Below are positions 11,478-24,500 of a stretch of 64,000 bases of DNA, in pieces (position 1 is the stretch's first letter; each line of letters starts with the position of its first letter). Position numbers and translations under genes: made by a program. The DNA is taken from assembly GCA_964019415.1 (NCBI GenBank), contig OZ025881.1:883201-947200 (forward strand). The letters run 5' to 3'. Under the pieces are notes generated by a model. The model was given only the letters and a program-made list of their open reading frames with translations, was not told the DNA's origin and did not search any database. This DNA comes from Ianthella basta. Its lineage: Eukaryota > Porifera > Demospongiae > Verongiida > Ianthellidae.

Positions 11478-14035
11478 AAGAACCTAATTTCCTTGCAATA
11501 GCTGCAGCAGCTCTGCACATCTGGTAACTGTATGTAGTGGGAAATGTGAGTCATCATGAAAGGTGAATATATGTGGAAGTAAATGCAGACCTAAAGGATC
11601 TCAGTAGGTCTGCTTCATGGAAAGAATATACATGTACAATGAACATAATTATAGTGTGATGAAAGTGTTGGTTATTCAACCCCCCTTTGTATAGTGAAGG
11701 TGCAGGAGGCTTGAGGGACACTTAGTGGTGTTTTGAGTAATTACTAGAGTAATACTAAATCTGTTTTGAGCGAGAAGTGCAGAATTTGCTAAGGGACTGG
11801 ACATGGTGCCATGAAGGCAGCAGCTGATACATGCCAACTCTTCCCTGCTGTATGTGTCCTATCAGAATTGTCATTGACTGAGAGAATTTAAAATTATGAT
11901 GATGCTAAAAGCTGATACCACACCTTGTGTACACTGCATGTATACCTAAGGCTACAAATTTTAGTAGCAACTAAAACTAGCGTTATAAATCCAGGATTTT
12001 GGAGAGGACTGATCATGATTTTAGCAATATTCAAGTGTCCTGTGCATGAAAATAGTGTTTGACAATATGAAATATTAATATTTTTTAGTACAAATATTCG
12101 ACACTATATACTCATCATTCTCTTGTTGTGTGCACATGCATGTATATACGTATCCCGTGCCATGAGTGAAAATGGAAGGTAGTCATTGAATGGAGAGCTT
12201 CACTTGTTACTGCCACAACATAACAAATGTGACACTTTGTAGTACTAATTGCTGCCACACCTTCCTCCTTCACACAAAGTCCCCACAGCCTGAATGCATT
12301 AGAAGCAATTGTACACGCACGTGTTCCTGTGTAAATTCCTCAGTCACCCTCTCTGTATCCTAGGATACGAGCAGACACAATACCATATATGCACAGTGGG
12401 AACTTCATCACATCCTCCAGCCCAAAACGGGACTGCACATACACCATACTTGCGTCAACTGAGTGGAAAGGCATGAATTATGAAAAGTAACTTTCAGTTT
12501 AAGAAATAGGAAAATTCTGAACAATGTTATTTAATACAAATACGTACACCTGGCACCATCTGGATGGACTCTGAAGAATAGGAAATGAAATTCTCCTAAA
12601 GAACAAACTTTCGATATACATACTTCTGTAATTGCAACATTCCTTGTGGTGACATTCTGCTGTAGTAGTGGATGTACGTGTCTGTAGGATGCACACTATA
12701 CCCAGCATATACCAGGAAAAAGAAGAAGGAATCATACAGCAATACGTGTGCAGACAAAGCATGCAAGATGAAACAATAATTATTTACATGCAGTATATCT
12801 GCTGTCATAATCCCAAATGTGCACATGTTGAGGAACACTCATTCCGAGGCTCACACTTAACTAACATTAGATAAATTGAACTAAGCAAAGTTTGCCCATC
12901 TGTCACTTGCATGGTTTCCTTGCGACTACCATCACTTATGTACAGGTTCATGATGCTCCAAGGACAAGTGCAGTACGTACCCGTTTCTACATAAGACTAG
13001 CTACAGGGTGGTTCTTTACCCCCCCCCCCCCCCTTCATGTCCGCCACTGTGCCACATCTGTCCTTCACATGAGATCCCTTGTATATGACAAACTGGCCAG
13101 TTGTGAGGCATGGCTGATATTGTACAGGCACAATGGCTAACAAGGCTTAACTTCCAATGTTCATTGTAGAAAGTACCACATTCCTCTCTCAACAGCACAT
13201 CACACAGCTCATCACCATCTGTCAAACACCTTGCCACAGTCTGTTACCTCCTACTGTCACCACAGTAATATACGTACATTTCCTTGTAATAGCTGCAGTA
13301 GCTCTTCACATCTGCTAACTGTATGTAGTGGGAAGTGTGAGTCATCATGAAAGGTGAATCCCCTCTCCCTGGATGTTTAATGGAGTGCTATGAACAGCTG
13401 TAGGGTTTTGGTGATATGGTAGCCGTGTGTGAGTGGCAGGCTAGTATACAGAAGGGTAATGTAATGATCATGCAGATGCATGGATGTTGATCACTCATCT
13501 GTGTGACAGGATGGTGATAGAACATGGCACGTGTGGAACTCACAAGGATGCAGAACACCGTGCATGCACAAGCTGTTGATACCATTTAATTAAAGGCTCA
13601 GTGATTTTGAGGCAAGCATGACAAGATGCAGCTAGTGTCGCATATAGGCTGCATTACTGACTGTATTTTGAATGTGGTCTGTTATGGCATGGTCAGGAGT
13701 TATGTTTACTCTACATAAGTGTGCTGCCTATATATGCCACTTTGTGATTTGGGAGTGTAGCAATTACATCATGCTGTTATCACATCACCATCACTACAAT
13801 AATATAATCGTGCTAAGTTGTGCGACCTGAGTCTAAGAATCTGAGGCGATCGAAGCCTGCTCATGAAGGTTGCATATGACACCAGTCTAGGAGAACAGTT
13901 CATTGTCATCACCAACACGTGATGTCAGAATTAATTTGCATTAAAGTACATAGCTATTAATAGAACTGGTCGATGTAGCAATAATTATATTGTGGGCTAT
14001 GAACACACTGCATAAGTCGAACATCAGTCAGATCA

Positions 14036-14413
14036 GGATCAATGAAGAATCTCAACGTAATCACAGCAGTGGAGGCTCTGTGAAAGGGGCTCTCCTAGGT
14101 CCGTAGACCGATAGGATATATAGTGTCCAATTATAGACACAATCGCCACGTCCGAAGACTATGCATGAAACGGCCACCGAGCTACGACGCCCCGCGGCAA
14201 CCCTCCCCCCCCCCTACAACCTTCCTTTCGTGCCCTTTGCCGTTTCATAGTCTTCGGACGTGGCGGCTCTGATTGTGTCTATAATTGGACACTATCCTAT
14301 CGGTCTACGGACCTAGGAGAGCCCCTTCCATCGCGGGCCTCCACTGCTGCGATTACGCTCAGATTCTTCATTGATCCGCATCTCTCACGCAGCAATTATC
14401 CCATTACCTTTAT
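14036..14413. mobile_element. palindromic insertion with 14-bp target duplication, copy 1 (tRNA core lost)
   Basis: It is flanked by CATCAGTCAGATCA at 14022-14035 and 14414-14427. The body is an inverted repeat whose arms carry AGGTCCGTAGACC/GGTCTACGGACCT and GAAGACTATG/CATAGTCTTC blocks. The opposite arm of the surrounding palindromic unit (near 17345-17370) shows the uninterrupted site, so this is a true insertion. The centre has a short C-rich spacer where copy 2 at 30609 has a tRNA-like sequence. The left arm still contains the complement of the tRNA 5' quarter (GAGCTACGACGCC). Confidence 0.75.
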
Positions 14414-15053
14414 CATCAGTCAGATCAGTGACTGATGGACAAAGGGGACAGGTGTGATATAACTGTACAATTGCATGTCACAAGTTAGTTATATGTGTAT
14501 CAATCAATTCTGCAATAGCTACATGTATTGTTGAAATTGTCTATACATGGCATTGCACCTACATATAGTCTTTTGATAATGTGACCCGCTAGAAATCATC
14601 AGTACTTTGATGAGCAAGTGCAAGTGTATTTCTGACAGATCTGAACATGTCTCTCTATATGTATATGTCATTGACGTTTTAGGTGAAGGACATAATGAGT
14701 ATATAGAAGTGGTGTGCATCATATGATGTGCTTCCTTCTTGCATAGCTCAGCAGCTCTTCACATCTGGCAGCAGGAAAAGGGTTTCAACATAAGGTAATC
14801 TAATCCTATCACTTTGTTAATGTTTAATGGAGCACTACCAACACCTGCATGGTGCTGGTGTAGGTAAACATGAGGAATGACAGAGCATGACAGTGGCAGG
14901 TGTGTACTGTACAAGTATAGGAAGGGTAATCGAGTCACAGATTGGCGTTCTTAATTAATTCCCATGCAGGGCTTCTGTCCGTTGGACAAATGGTCATGTG
15001 CTGAAATAGGGAGTTAAAGGATTTCCATGTGGATGTGGTGTCAGGTGAACAGT

Positions 15054-15299
15054 TTCGTGGAAGTTATTAGGCATACTGGGTAGGTAATAGCTTGATTCTT
15101 CTTTGGACAATCAAGCACACCATGAACACTTGTCAAATTCAATGCAACGTTTCGCCCATCACAGGCTTCGTCAGGCATACAAAACTGCATACAAAACTGT
15201 TTTGTATGCCTGACGAAGCCTGTGATGGGCGAAACGTTGCATTGAATTTGACAAGTGTTCATGGTGTGCTCGATTGTCCAAAGAAGAATCAGGCTATTA
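15054..15299. mobile_element. near-perfect foldback insertion with 13-bp target duplication
   Basis: Arms 15085-15187 and 15197-15299 are inverted copies with about two mismatches and an 8-10 bp spacer. A 30-bp single-copy tail (15054-15084) makes the element asymmetric. TCAGGTGAACAGT flanks it at 15041-15053 and 15300-15312. The corresponding positions of the other two palindromic units (31650 and 37553 areas) are uninterrupted, confirming insertion after unit duplication. The right arm has CTGACGA, a short hairpin and GAAA (15210-15234), resembling a hammerhead core. Confidence 0.78.
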
Positions 15300-15940
15300 T
15301 CAGGTGAACAGTATTGCCAAAACTAATGAATTTGGATGTAACCCACTCACTCTTTCCTTTCTCCATTATTCGATGATATTGATTGGCATTGATCCCCTCA
15401 CACCCACACCCCCCCATGCAGCCCCCAACCCCTTAGGCTTCCTTGACCAACATGGCATGCTTCAATCCATAAGCCAATCCTCCCAGTGGTGTGGAATTCT
15501 ACAGGAAACAGACATACATGTGGTGCTTAGTAGTTGTCCTGATTTTGAGTCATTGTCAGCTATTTCTTGTGCAAGTCACTGTAACAGGGAACAAATTATC
15601 AGGATTTGCACTATGGCTACAAATGACACAAAGAGTGGACATGCAGCTGCTAAATATCAATGCTAGCATGTTATTGCTGAAAGTGACTTTAGCACATCTG
15701 GTAACCATATCCCAAAGGTTGAGTCACTTACAGGTGATGCATCTGTCGGAGTGTTATAATGTGAACACCTGTATGGTGTTGGTGATGGCCATTTATCTTG
15801 AGTTGGTACGTGGCATGATGGCACAGATTTTGTTCACATGCAGGACTGTTTCCATCTGTTTGCCAGATGGTGAGTGGTGTAGTAGCCTGGTGTTGGGAGG
15901 ACATGTAACACTTTGCAAAGTCTGGTACTACATTTCGACA

Positions 15941-15973
15941 TTTCGACCAGATGCTCTGGTCTTAATTCTTCAG
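15941..15973 (-). other. hammerhead-like motif CTGAAGA-hairpin-GAAA, copy 1
   Basis: On the minus strand CTGAAGA is followed by five bases, a perfect 7-bp hairpin (GACCAGA GCA TCTGGTC) and GAAA. The same motif is at 32225-32257 and 38198-38230 in the other palindromic units. I cannot find a convincing third stem and cleavage site, so it may be an inactive relic. Confidence 0.35.
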
Positions 15974-17599
15974 GGCGAAAGTAATAAAGCTAGCACAAGC
16001 ACTCATCTTATAGCCATGCATCTCATCATTTGCTGTCACCAGAAATTGCATCATCAAAGGGGAGCAAAATGCACTGATCCTGGCATAGTATCAGAGTTTG
16101 TTTGCAAAGTGTTACATGTCCTCCCAACACCAGGCTACTACACCACTCACCATCTGGCAAACAGATGGAAACAGTCCTGCATGTGAACAACATCTGTGCC
16201 ATCATGTCACACTTCCTACATACGTATCAGCCCAAAGTAAATGGCCATCACCAACACCATACAGGTGTTCACATTATAACACTTGGACAGAGGCATCACC
16301 TGAAAATGACTCAACCTTTGGGATATGGTTACCAGATGTGAAGCCCTGTTCCACCAAATGTGCTAAAGACACTTTCAGCAATAACATGCTAGAATCAATA
16401 TTTAGCAGCTGCACGCCCATTCCTTGTGTCATTCGTAGCCATAGTGCAAACTTGCATGTATAACATATTGTTCCCTGTTACAGTGACTTGTACAAGAAAT
16501 AGCTGACAATGACTCAAAATTGGGACAACTACTAAGCACCACATGTATGTCTGTTTCCTGTAGAATTCCACACCACTGAGAAGATTGGCTTACGATTTGA
16601 AGCACGCCATGTTGGTTGAGAAAGCGTAAGGGGATGGGGGGTAGGGCATTTCCTAGGCCACTCACCACTCAATGTCCGATATCAATATTATTGGATACTT
16701 ACAATTCCTATATATACAACAGCCACTCCCAATATGTCATTCCTCACATCTACCTACACCGACAACATGAAGGCATTTGTAACACTCCATTAAACGTTAA
16801 GGAAGAGATAAGATTCAATTGCCTTTAGACAGATTCCTTTTCCTGCTGCCAGATGTGAAGAGCTGCTGAGCTATGCAGGAAGGAAACACATCAAATGACG
16901 CATACCACTTTTATATAGTTGTTATGACCTTTACCTAAAGCACCATACACCATACACATTATAGAGCCTACCATTCACACACGGCTACCATATCACCACT
17001 CCATTATACATCCATGGAGAGGGGATTCACCTTTCATGATGACTCACACTTCCCACTACATACAGTTAGCACATGTGAAGAGCTGCTGCAGCTATTGCAA
17101 GGAAATTAGGTTATTGTGGTGACATATATAGAGAGATATCTTCACATCTGTCAGAAACACACTTGCACTTGCTCATCAAAGTACTTCTAGTGAGTCACAT
17201 TATCAAAAGATCATATGTAGCTGCAATCCCATGTATAGAGAATTTCAACAATGTATGTAGCTACTGCAGAATTCAGTGATCAACATAGCTAACTTGTCCC
17301 AGTCAGTGTCTAGTTCATCCATATCACACCTGTCCCTTTCGTCCATCAGTCACTGATCTGACTGATGCTTGACTCATGCAGTGTGTTCATAGCCCACAAT
17401 ATACAGTAATTATTGCTACACTGACCAGTTCTATTAATAGCTACGTATTGTACTTTAATGCAAACAATTCTGACGTCAGGTGTTGGTGATGACAATGAAC
17501 TGTTTTCCCAGACTAATGTCATACGCGACCTTCATGAGCAGGCTTCAACCACCTCAGACTCCTGGACTCAGATTGTGCAACTTAGCACAATTATATTAC

Positions 17600-20500
17600 T
17601 GTAGTGATGATGATGTGATAAAAGCATGATCACGACATATATGATGTAGTATTACATATTACGTATCACAAGACGTAATTGCCACACTCCCAAATCACAA
17701 AGTGGCATAGACAGCACACTCATGCAGGATAAATATAACTCCTGAACATGCCATAACAGACCACATTCAAAATACAGTCAGTGATGCAGCCTATGTCACT
17801 AGCTGCAGCCTGTCATGCTTGCGTCTAAATCACTGAGCTTTATATAGTATAAATGGTATCACCAGTTTGTGCATGCATGGTGTTTTGCATCCTTGTTAGT
17901 CAACACACGCCAAGCTTTATCACCATCCTGTCACACCAGATGGGTGATCAACATACGTCCATGCATGATCATTACATTGCGTGATATCACTACATGATAA
18001 CATCTCTCAATAAATAGAATTCATGCAGCCACCTTGTCTTTGCTGCAACACATGTCATTAAACTACGTATGTAGCCATGTGCATAACATTTGCACACACA
18101 TAATGTATGTGTATCTACACAGCACACAGGCACGCACATGCACATAGAATGCAAGCATAATGGCATGCTGTACAATTACCATATGTGTGCATGTGCACAA
18201 CGACTCATGCATGCGCAGGAGACACACGAAATCTAGTCCTTTAAACAGCACCTTGGCCATCTGAATTTTTGACACAAAATAAGCATCAACACAAAAGGTT
18301 GTTCCCAAGTATTGGCATCTTTATTGTTAAGTGATCTACACAATGACATTGGGACCATGTGCACACACAGTCTGCATGTGGTGAAGGATGGGTGCCATGA
18401 CTGGAACAACACAATACAGCAGCAGTTCACATTGTACAGCTATGTAACTATTGCAGTAGGAATTATGGAATCAAAAATATATCAAAATGGATCAAATGGT
18501 ACCATAGAAGCACTAAGAGTGCCTTTACATGCACTTGAAATCTCAATCAGGTTCAATAATCCATATACGTACATTACTTTTATATGCCATTGGATAATGC
18601 ATTCTGTCACATGCTATAATACACAAACTCTGTACTATTATGCTAATGTATACCAGTATGTATACATTATTATACAGCTTGATCTGTCTCAGCTGTTGTA
18701 AGAAACTGGATAATTATTATGCTAAAATACAATTATTGTAATGAGGACATATTACATGTCTTGGCTGCATGTATTGAACACTTGAACAGATGGATTCGAA
18801 TCCTGTAAACCACATCCTTGTCATCATTAGATGCATTTCCTATTTACCTGCCACTCCCAAGGCATTCCCCACAGCTAGCATCACCAAAGCCCTACAGGTG
18901 TTCATAGCACTCCATTAAACATCCAGGGAGAGGGGATTCACCTTTCATGATGACTCACTCTTCCCACTGCATACAGTTAGCAGATGTGAAGAGCTGCTGC
19001 AGCTATTTTAAGGAAAGTAGTTTATTGTGGTGACATATATATAACTATGAGGTAACAGAGAGTGCATGGTACAGCAACTTGACAGATGTATGGCGAAGTG
19101 TTGTGTGATGTGTTGTTGAGTGAGGAGGTGAGGTATGTACCCTGCACAACTGAAATGTCTTGGTGAAGCACACCCACTGCATGGTCAACTTCACACGGCT
19201 ATTGCTATCAGGATAGCAATAGTTAAGATTTGATGATCCACTGTGTCTGTATGGCATTCACAAAATTGTATGCCATCTTGTCATCTGCAGGACTTTGATG
19301 TTTGATGACTATTGCCAGCTAGATGTGATGATCGAGTGACAAAATCAAAGACTGATTGTATTGTAAGTGTGCAATTATGACCACTTTGTATATAATCATT
19401 CTCCAAACAGTGATGCTTGAAATTTAGCTGTGAAAACAGCACTATTAATATAACTACTACAAGGAGTCACAAGATTTTGTAGTGGAAAATTATGACTCCT
19501 GAACATGTCATAACAGACCACAGTCATTGTCTCTACATGCATCTACCTTTTAGTTAATGTTGCTGAGAGTTGTTTCTATAGCTGCATGGCTGCTATAGTT
19601 AAATTTAAACATAATAAAGTGTGTGTTGCATGTCATTTGACACTACAGAGCACTTGCTGTGGGCATCAATGATCCCAATAAGAAGAGGCTGCGTGGGAAC
19701 AGCAATACAGACTTTGGCTGTATCCTGTCATGCTTGCCTCTAAATCACTGAGTCTTCGTTTAACTGGTGGGACCCTGCAGACTGTGCAAGGTGTCCCATA
19801 TTCTCTTGATATCAACACACACCATGTTATATCACCATCCTGTCAAACAGATGGAGCTTGAGAAAGTTGCAAACATCATCTGTAGCATCATTACATTAAA
19901 ATTTCTATACGTACTTGTACCTGTCACTCCCAAGGCATTCCCCACAGCTACCATCACCAATGTCCTACAGGTGTTCAGAGCACTCCATTATACATCCATG
20001 GAGAGGGGATTCTCCTTTCATGATGACTCGCACTTCCCACTACATACAGTTAGCAGATGTGAAGAGTTGCTGCAGCTATTGCAAGGAATCAGGTTATTGT
20101 GGTGACACTAGGAGGTAACAGAGAGTGGTACAGCTGTTTGACAGATGGTGATGAACTGTGTGATGTGCTATTGTTAGAGAAATGTAAATACTGTACTATC
20201 CACAATCAACATTGGAGGTTAAGCCTTGTTAGCCATAGTGCCTGTACGATATCAGCCATGCCTCACAACTGGCCAGTTTGTCATATACAAAGGATCTCTT
20301 GTGAAGGACAGATGTGGCACAGTGGCAGACCTGGGGGGGGGGGTGGGGGGAGGGGGAACAGGGGTGCAAAGGAACCCTCTTTTTCTAGTCTAGGATAACA
20401 GGCAGTTTTTAGGCCAGAAATGGGCATAGTGACGATACGTCAGAGGCACTGTGTGAACCTAACTGGTTTAGAACCTCGCTTTCAGAAATCCTAGATCCAC

Positions 20501-20750
20501 CACTGTGGCATGTGTGCTGACTATACACAAACATCAATACACCATCTTAAGTGACCTCAGCACACAGAGTTGATAGCTGTATTGTAGCATTAATGGCATG
20601 TGCCAACAGTAGATACATACTCTATTTTGTTTGAGAAGGTATACATAATAAACGCTTAGTACAATCAACCTGATCACACCCATGCATACAGTAAGAGGTG
20701 AAAGGGAAGCACATTGATATTCATTGAAGAATTAATGACATCACAACTGT
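17600..20750. other. intergenic repeats upstream of G3
   Basis: This stretch is largely an inverted copy of sequence left of the first palindromic unit. For example, the block around 19640-19860 is the complement of 7020-7220, and 18750-19010 the complement of 8590-8850. It holds modular-repeat copies near 18860 and 19920, a CLTDGDEL frame at 20129-20320 and a MITE at 20320-20505. No gene is supported. Confidence 0.5.
20320..20505. mobile_element. hAT-like MITE, copy B
   Basis: It begins CAGTGGCAGACC and ends GATCCACCACTG, with TGGCA on both sides (20315-20319 and 20506-20510). The flanks are the reverse complement of those of copy A, so A and B descend from one insertion that was later duplicated in inverted orientation. 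Confidence 0.62.
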
Positions 20751-20752
20751 GA

Positions 20753-20886
20753 TGACGTCAGGGACAAATCCCAAATGTATCACTCCTGCTTAGCGCTTCA
20801 ACTTTGTGCTATATATGCCATATTTCTAAGGGCTTTTTTTCCTATAATGGCTGTGTGACTTTACTTGATTCCACAACGTATATAAA
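20753..20886 (+). promoter_or_regulatory. G3 promoter, E-box palindrome lost
   Basis: TGACGTCA is at 20753-20760 and TATATAAA at 20879-20886. Where the paralogs have AACAGCTGTT, G3 has a T-rich replacement (near 20826-20840), so the middle element is missing. Confidence 0.68.
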
Positions 20887-20987
20887 GAGGGACAGAGATC
20901 AGGTTGGCAGCAGCAAGTCAAGAGTCATTCACAAGACACAAAGAGACAAAACATCCCAAGATAGTCCAAGAGCAGAACAGAGAGCAA

Positions 20988-21503
20988 ATGGAGTGGCAAG
21001 GCAAACTACTCAAGACCTTCCTCATTGCATCAATGATCTAGACACTGACATTTGGAGCACCAGTGAAGAGAGATACTTGCATTGGCAGTGGTAACGTGAT
21101 CGAGGATGCAAAGGCAAGACTGACCAGCATCAATGACGCATTGTGTATCAGTGTAACACAGTTTAGCTGTGCTGTTGATGACTTCACAGACCTCGACAAA
21201 GTAGATGAGACAGACATTGATCAATATCTGAAAGCACTACTAAACCAAGATGATTGCAAGTGCAACTTTACACCGATGGTGAGAGAGGCAGTGCACAAGT
21301 GCTTCAACAGTGGTACCGCTGACTGTGAACTTGCTAGAGCAGCCTTAACTCTACAGGACACTATCAACAGTTTCATTGATAAGTACGAAAACAGTGGCAG
21401 GAATTTCACACGTTACCTTAGTTGCAAACCCACAGATGTAGAGATGCTTTGTTGGGCAAACAGATACACTGTGAATTTACTGAATAAAGTATTAGAAATG
21501 TAG
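20988..21503 (+). pseudogene. secreted cysteine-patterned protein, paralog G3, stop in signal peptide
   Basis: The frame starts at the conserved ATG (20988) and reads MEWQGKLLKTFLIASMI. Codon 18 is TAG where paralogs have TAC (tyrosine). After it the frame stays open to the normal stop at 21503, with the family cysteines (DTC, ALC, FSC, KCFN, ADC, SCKPTD, LCWAN) and an extra DDCKC. A single nonsense change plus loss of the promoter E-box suggests a recent pseudogene. Readthrough, RNA editing, an assembly error or a null allele are alternatives. It is closest to G6 (shared RDT.IGSGN and NKVLEM ends). AATAAA at 21483-21488 lies inside the coding end. Confidence 0.7.
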
Positions 21504-24500
21504 ACTGGAAGAAATAATGGTGACTACAGCTGCATGCATTCATATTCAATTTGTACTCATGTGACATACCACATTTTTGACTGTATCTATATCTTCAGCA
21601 CATTAGTATTTGTTATTAATAAGAAAAGCAAACAACCTGCAGTATTTCAATGATAAAATCACTCAATGAATAGCACATGTCCGTGTAGCCACCTTCATCT
21701 GCTGTAATGTGTGAAAGGTGTTTACTTCTGTTACTGACCATGTGAATCATGACTGTGGTAAAGGATGAGTACGTACATACGTGCATCAACTGGAACTGTT
21801 GCCACACATACAAGCGGCAGCAGTTCCCATTGTAAAGATTGCACTGTAACAAACACTAGGGAAGAGCTTGAGAGTCAAAATTTATAAAATATTATAGATC
21901 AATGCTATTCTAAGACTGCAGTTTACATGCACTTGATGTCACAGGAAGAACTTCAATGTGTCAAAGAAGTAGAAAATTCTGTGCATCTTATACACATTCA
22001 GACTGCTCCCACAGACTGCATTGCTTACGTACATGTTTAGGAAGTCGAAGCACTTCAATTATTGGAGTGGTTAATTTAAATTCCATGAAGTGTCTAATTA
22101 ATTAATGTATTAATTATTACTTAATTAATGATTACTACTGGCAGCCCCTATATTGCTTTGACATTGATTTTGTATTGTTTGACATTTTATTGTATGGCTT
22201 CGTGTATACCATGAATGTGCATAGTTCATGTGTGAGTCATCATGAAAGGTGAATCCCCTCTCCCTTGATGTTCAATGGAGTGCTCTGAACATGCACCTGC
22301 AGGGCTTAGGTGATGTTAGCCATAGGAAATGTGACGTAATGATGACACAGATGATGTTTGCAGCTTTCTCTCCATCTGTTTTCACAGGATGGTGATATAA
22401 CATGGTGACTGTGTGTTGATATCAAAAGGATACGGAACACCTTGCACAGTCTGGTCTCACCAATTAAACTAGCTCAGTGATTTAGAGGCAAGCATGACAG
22501 GATACAGAATACAGCCAAAGCCTGGGGATTCACCATTCTTGATGACTCACAATTAAACTATGCACATTCATAGTATACACACATGCACACATGCCCATAC
22601 GTATATACAAATAATATCAGAAGTATCTGCACTGCACACAGCTAGGAATAGGTATGAATGTAAAGTGGCTGTAAGGTATGCATCGTATAAAACGCAGGGA
22701 TCACACTGGATTCTACCATGCACTGATTGGGGCAATCCAAGCTGAGGTCACCCGGGATTGCCCCGATGTTTACCATCTGCACATCATGTCTGCCCCCTTC
22801 GTCTATATCCATCACTAAACTAACTGACGCTTGATTCAGCATGTCCATAGCAGCAGACACCCACAAGTTTACTTGAGTCATACATCAGCACACCACTTGT
22901 AGTTCAGTAATGAGTCCCACAGCCTCGGCCACCCCACACACTCCTGCACCAAAGCCACCACTGGAGCCTTACTCTGCAACACCTGCATGAGGAACTGGTT
23001 GGATGTTTGAGCCATCATAACGTGCTCTCTCTCTTTGTTGGTTAACAGAGCACTGTGAACGCCTGTATGGCGTTGGTGGTGATGGTCAAAGATTGTGGGG
23101 TGGCAGGTAGGAAGTGTGACATGATGCATGGAACTGATGTTGTTCACAGGGTTTTTCCATCTGTTTACCATAATTATGCATGGTGATGTGATGCAGCTTG
23201 GTGTTGAGAGGACATGTCACACCTTGCAAAACCTGGTACTGCCGAGGTCAATGATTCAGAGGAAGAAATGATATATTTAAGGTGAATATTTTTCCACCCG
23301 GGCCATTGTTATTTGAAATCAGTATAAATTATTATTAATATAGCTAATATGTAAACATTGGATGATCTTTGTTCTATCTGCGTTATCAAGCACTTGGAAA
23401 CAAACCTGCACAACATCCATGCCATTAATTGGCAAACTTTGATTTTCTCACTTGACCTTCACACCTGGCAATAGTTGTGGGCAATCTGAGTCATCAAATG
23501 TCAAAGTCCTGCAGATGACAAGATGGCATACAATTTTGTGGATGCCATACAGACACAGAGTCCCATCAAACCTTAACCTCTGTTATCCTGATAGCAATAA
23601 CTGTGCAAAGTTGACCGTCCAGGGGCCTGGGTGATGGCCATGGGGCTTCACCAAGACAATTCAGTTGTGCAGGGTACCTCACTTCCTCACTCAACAACAC
23701 ATCACACAACACTTCGCCACACATCTGTCAAGTTGCTGTACCATGCACTCTCTGTTACCTCATAGTTATAGTGTCGCCAAAATAGCCTACTTTCCTTAAA
23801 ATAGCTGCAGCAGCTCTTCGCATCTGCTAACTGTGTGTAGTAGGAAGTGTGAGTCATCATGAAAGGTGCATTCTCTCTCCCTGGATGTTTAATGGAGCTG
23901 CTAAGAACACCTGTAGGGCTTTGGTGATGGTAGCTGTGGGGAATGCCTTGGGAGTGGCAGGTAAATAGGAAATGCATCTAATGATGACAAGGATGTGGTT
24001 TACAGGATTCGAATCCATCTGTTCAAGAGTTCAATACAGGCACCCATGCAAGACTGCCATATAACATGACTCCATTTAATAGGTATGTAGGAAGTCAGAT
24101 GTACAGATGGAAGCAGCTGCGTGTCTTGGCACTAACTATCTGTTATAATTCTCATACAGTACCCTCCTACACATATACTGTCGCCAGGAGCCTAGTATAC
24201 ATACAGAAATGCCTTGCCTCCCCTCTGTAAATTTGGCAAGACTTGTATCAGTATAGAATATCCCCTCTTATTTCTTTTATTGCCGAGCCCTTAATTCCCC
24301 TAGCTCCCCTTGAATTCTGTAAATACAGCACTGCACATAGCTACTGTTCAATGAATCATACATAAATTGTATTTTAGCATATCCAGTTTCTTACAACAGC
24401 TGAGACAGATCATGCTGTATAATGATGTATACATAATGGTATAGAGTCTATGTGTTATAGCATGTGACAGAATACATTATTCAATAGCATATAAAAATGC

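Larger units (their letters stand above)
10870..13990. other. intergenic repeats between G2 and the first palindromic unit
   Basis: The stretch holds a hAT-like MITE (11087-11265), two copies of the CLTDGDEL open-frame block (11290-11477 and about 13050-13237, minus), a C tract at 13019-13033, and a modular-repeat copy at 13290-13440. I see nothing nameable in the A+T-rich part 11570-12900. Confidence 0.45.
14414..17370. repeat. palindromic segmental unit, copy 1
   Basis: The left edge reads CATCAGTCAGATCAGTGACT and the right edge its complement. Between them the sequence folds on itself for about 1.2 kb per arm: for example GGTGCTTAGTAGTTGTCC at 15521 pairs with its complement near 16525. 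Near-identical units occur at 31041-33805 and 36916-39806. In copy 1 the symmetry continues outwards to about 13560 and 17880. Long frames in the unit, such as 15491-16186, are by-products of the repeat. Confidence 0.75.
20520..24200. repeat. segmental duplication carrying G3, partner of 40345-44220
   Basis: From the ACTATACACAAACATC block at 20520 through G3 and its downstream DNA to about 24200, sequence order matches 40345-44220 in direct orientation. Shared downstream landmarks are the AAGCGGCAGC block (21811 and 41661), the MTQTSNQF frame, and the GATGACAAGATGGCATACAA block (23514 and 43569). The partner carries the intact G6. Confidence 0.75.

Noticed and set aside
15491-16186. 231-codon open frame (MEFYRKQTYMWC...)
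   Set aside because: It lies across the centre of a palindromic unit; the corresponding frames in copies 2 and 3 are broken, and it has no domain, promoter or splice context.
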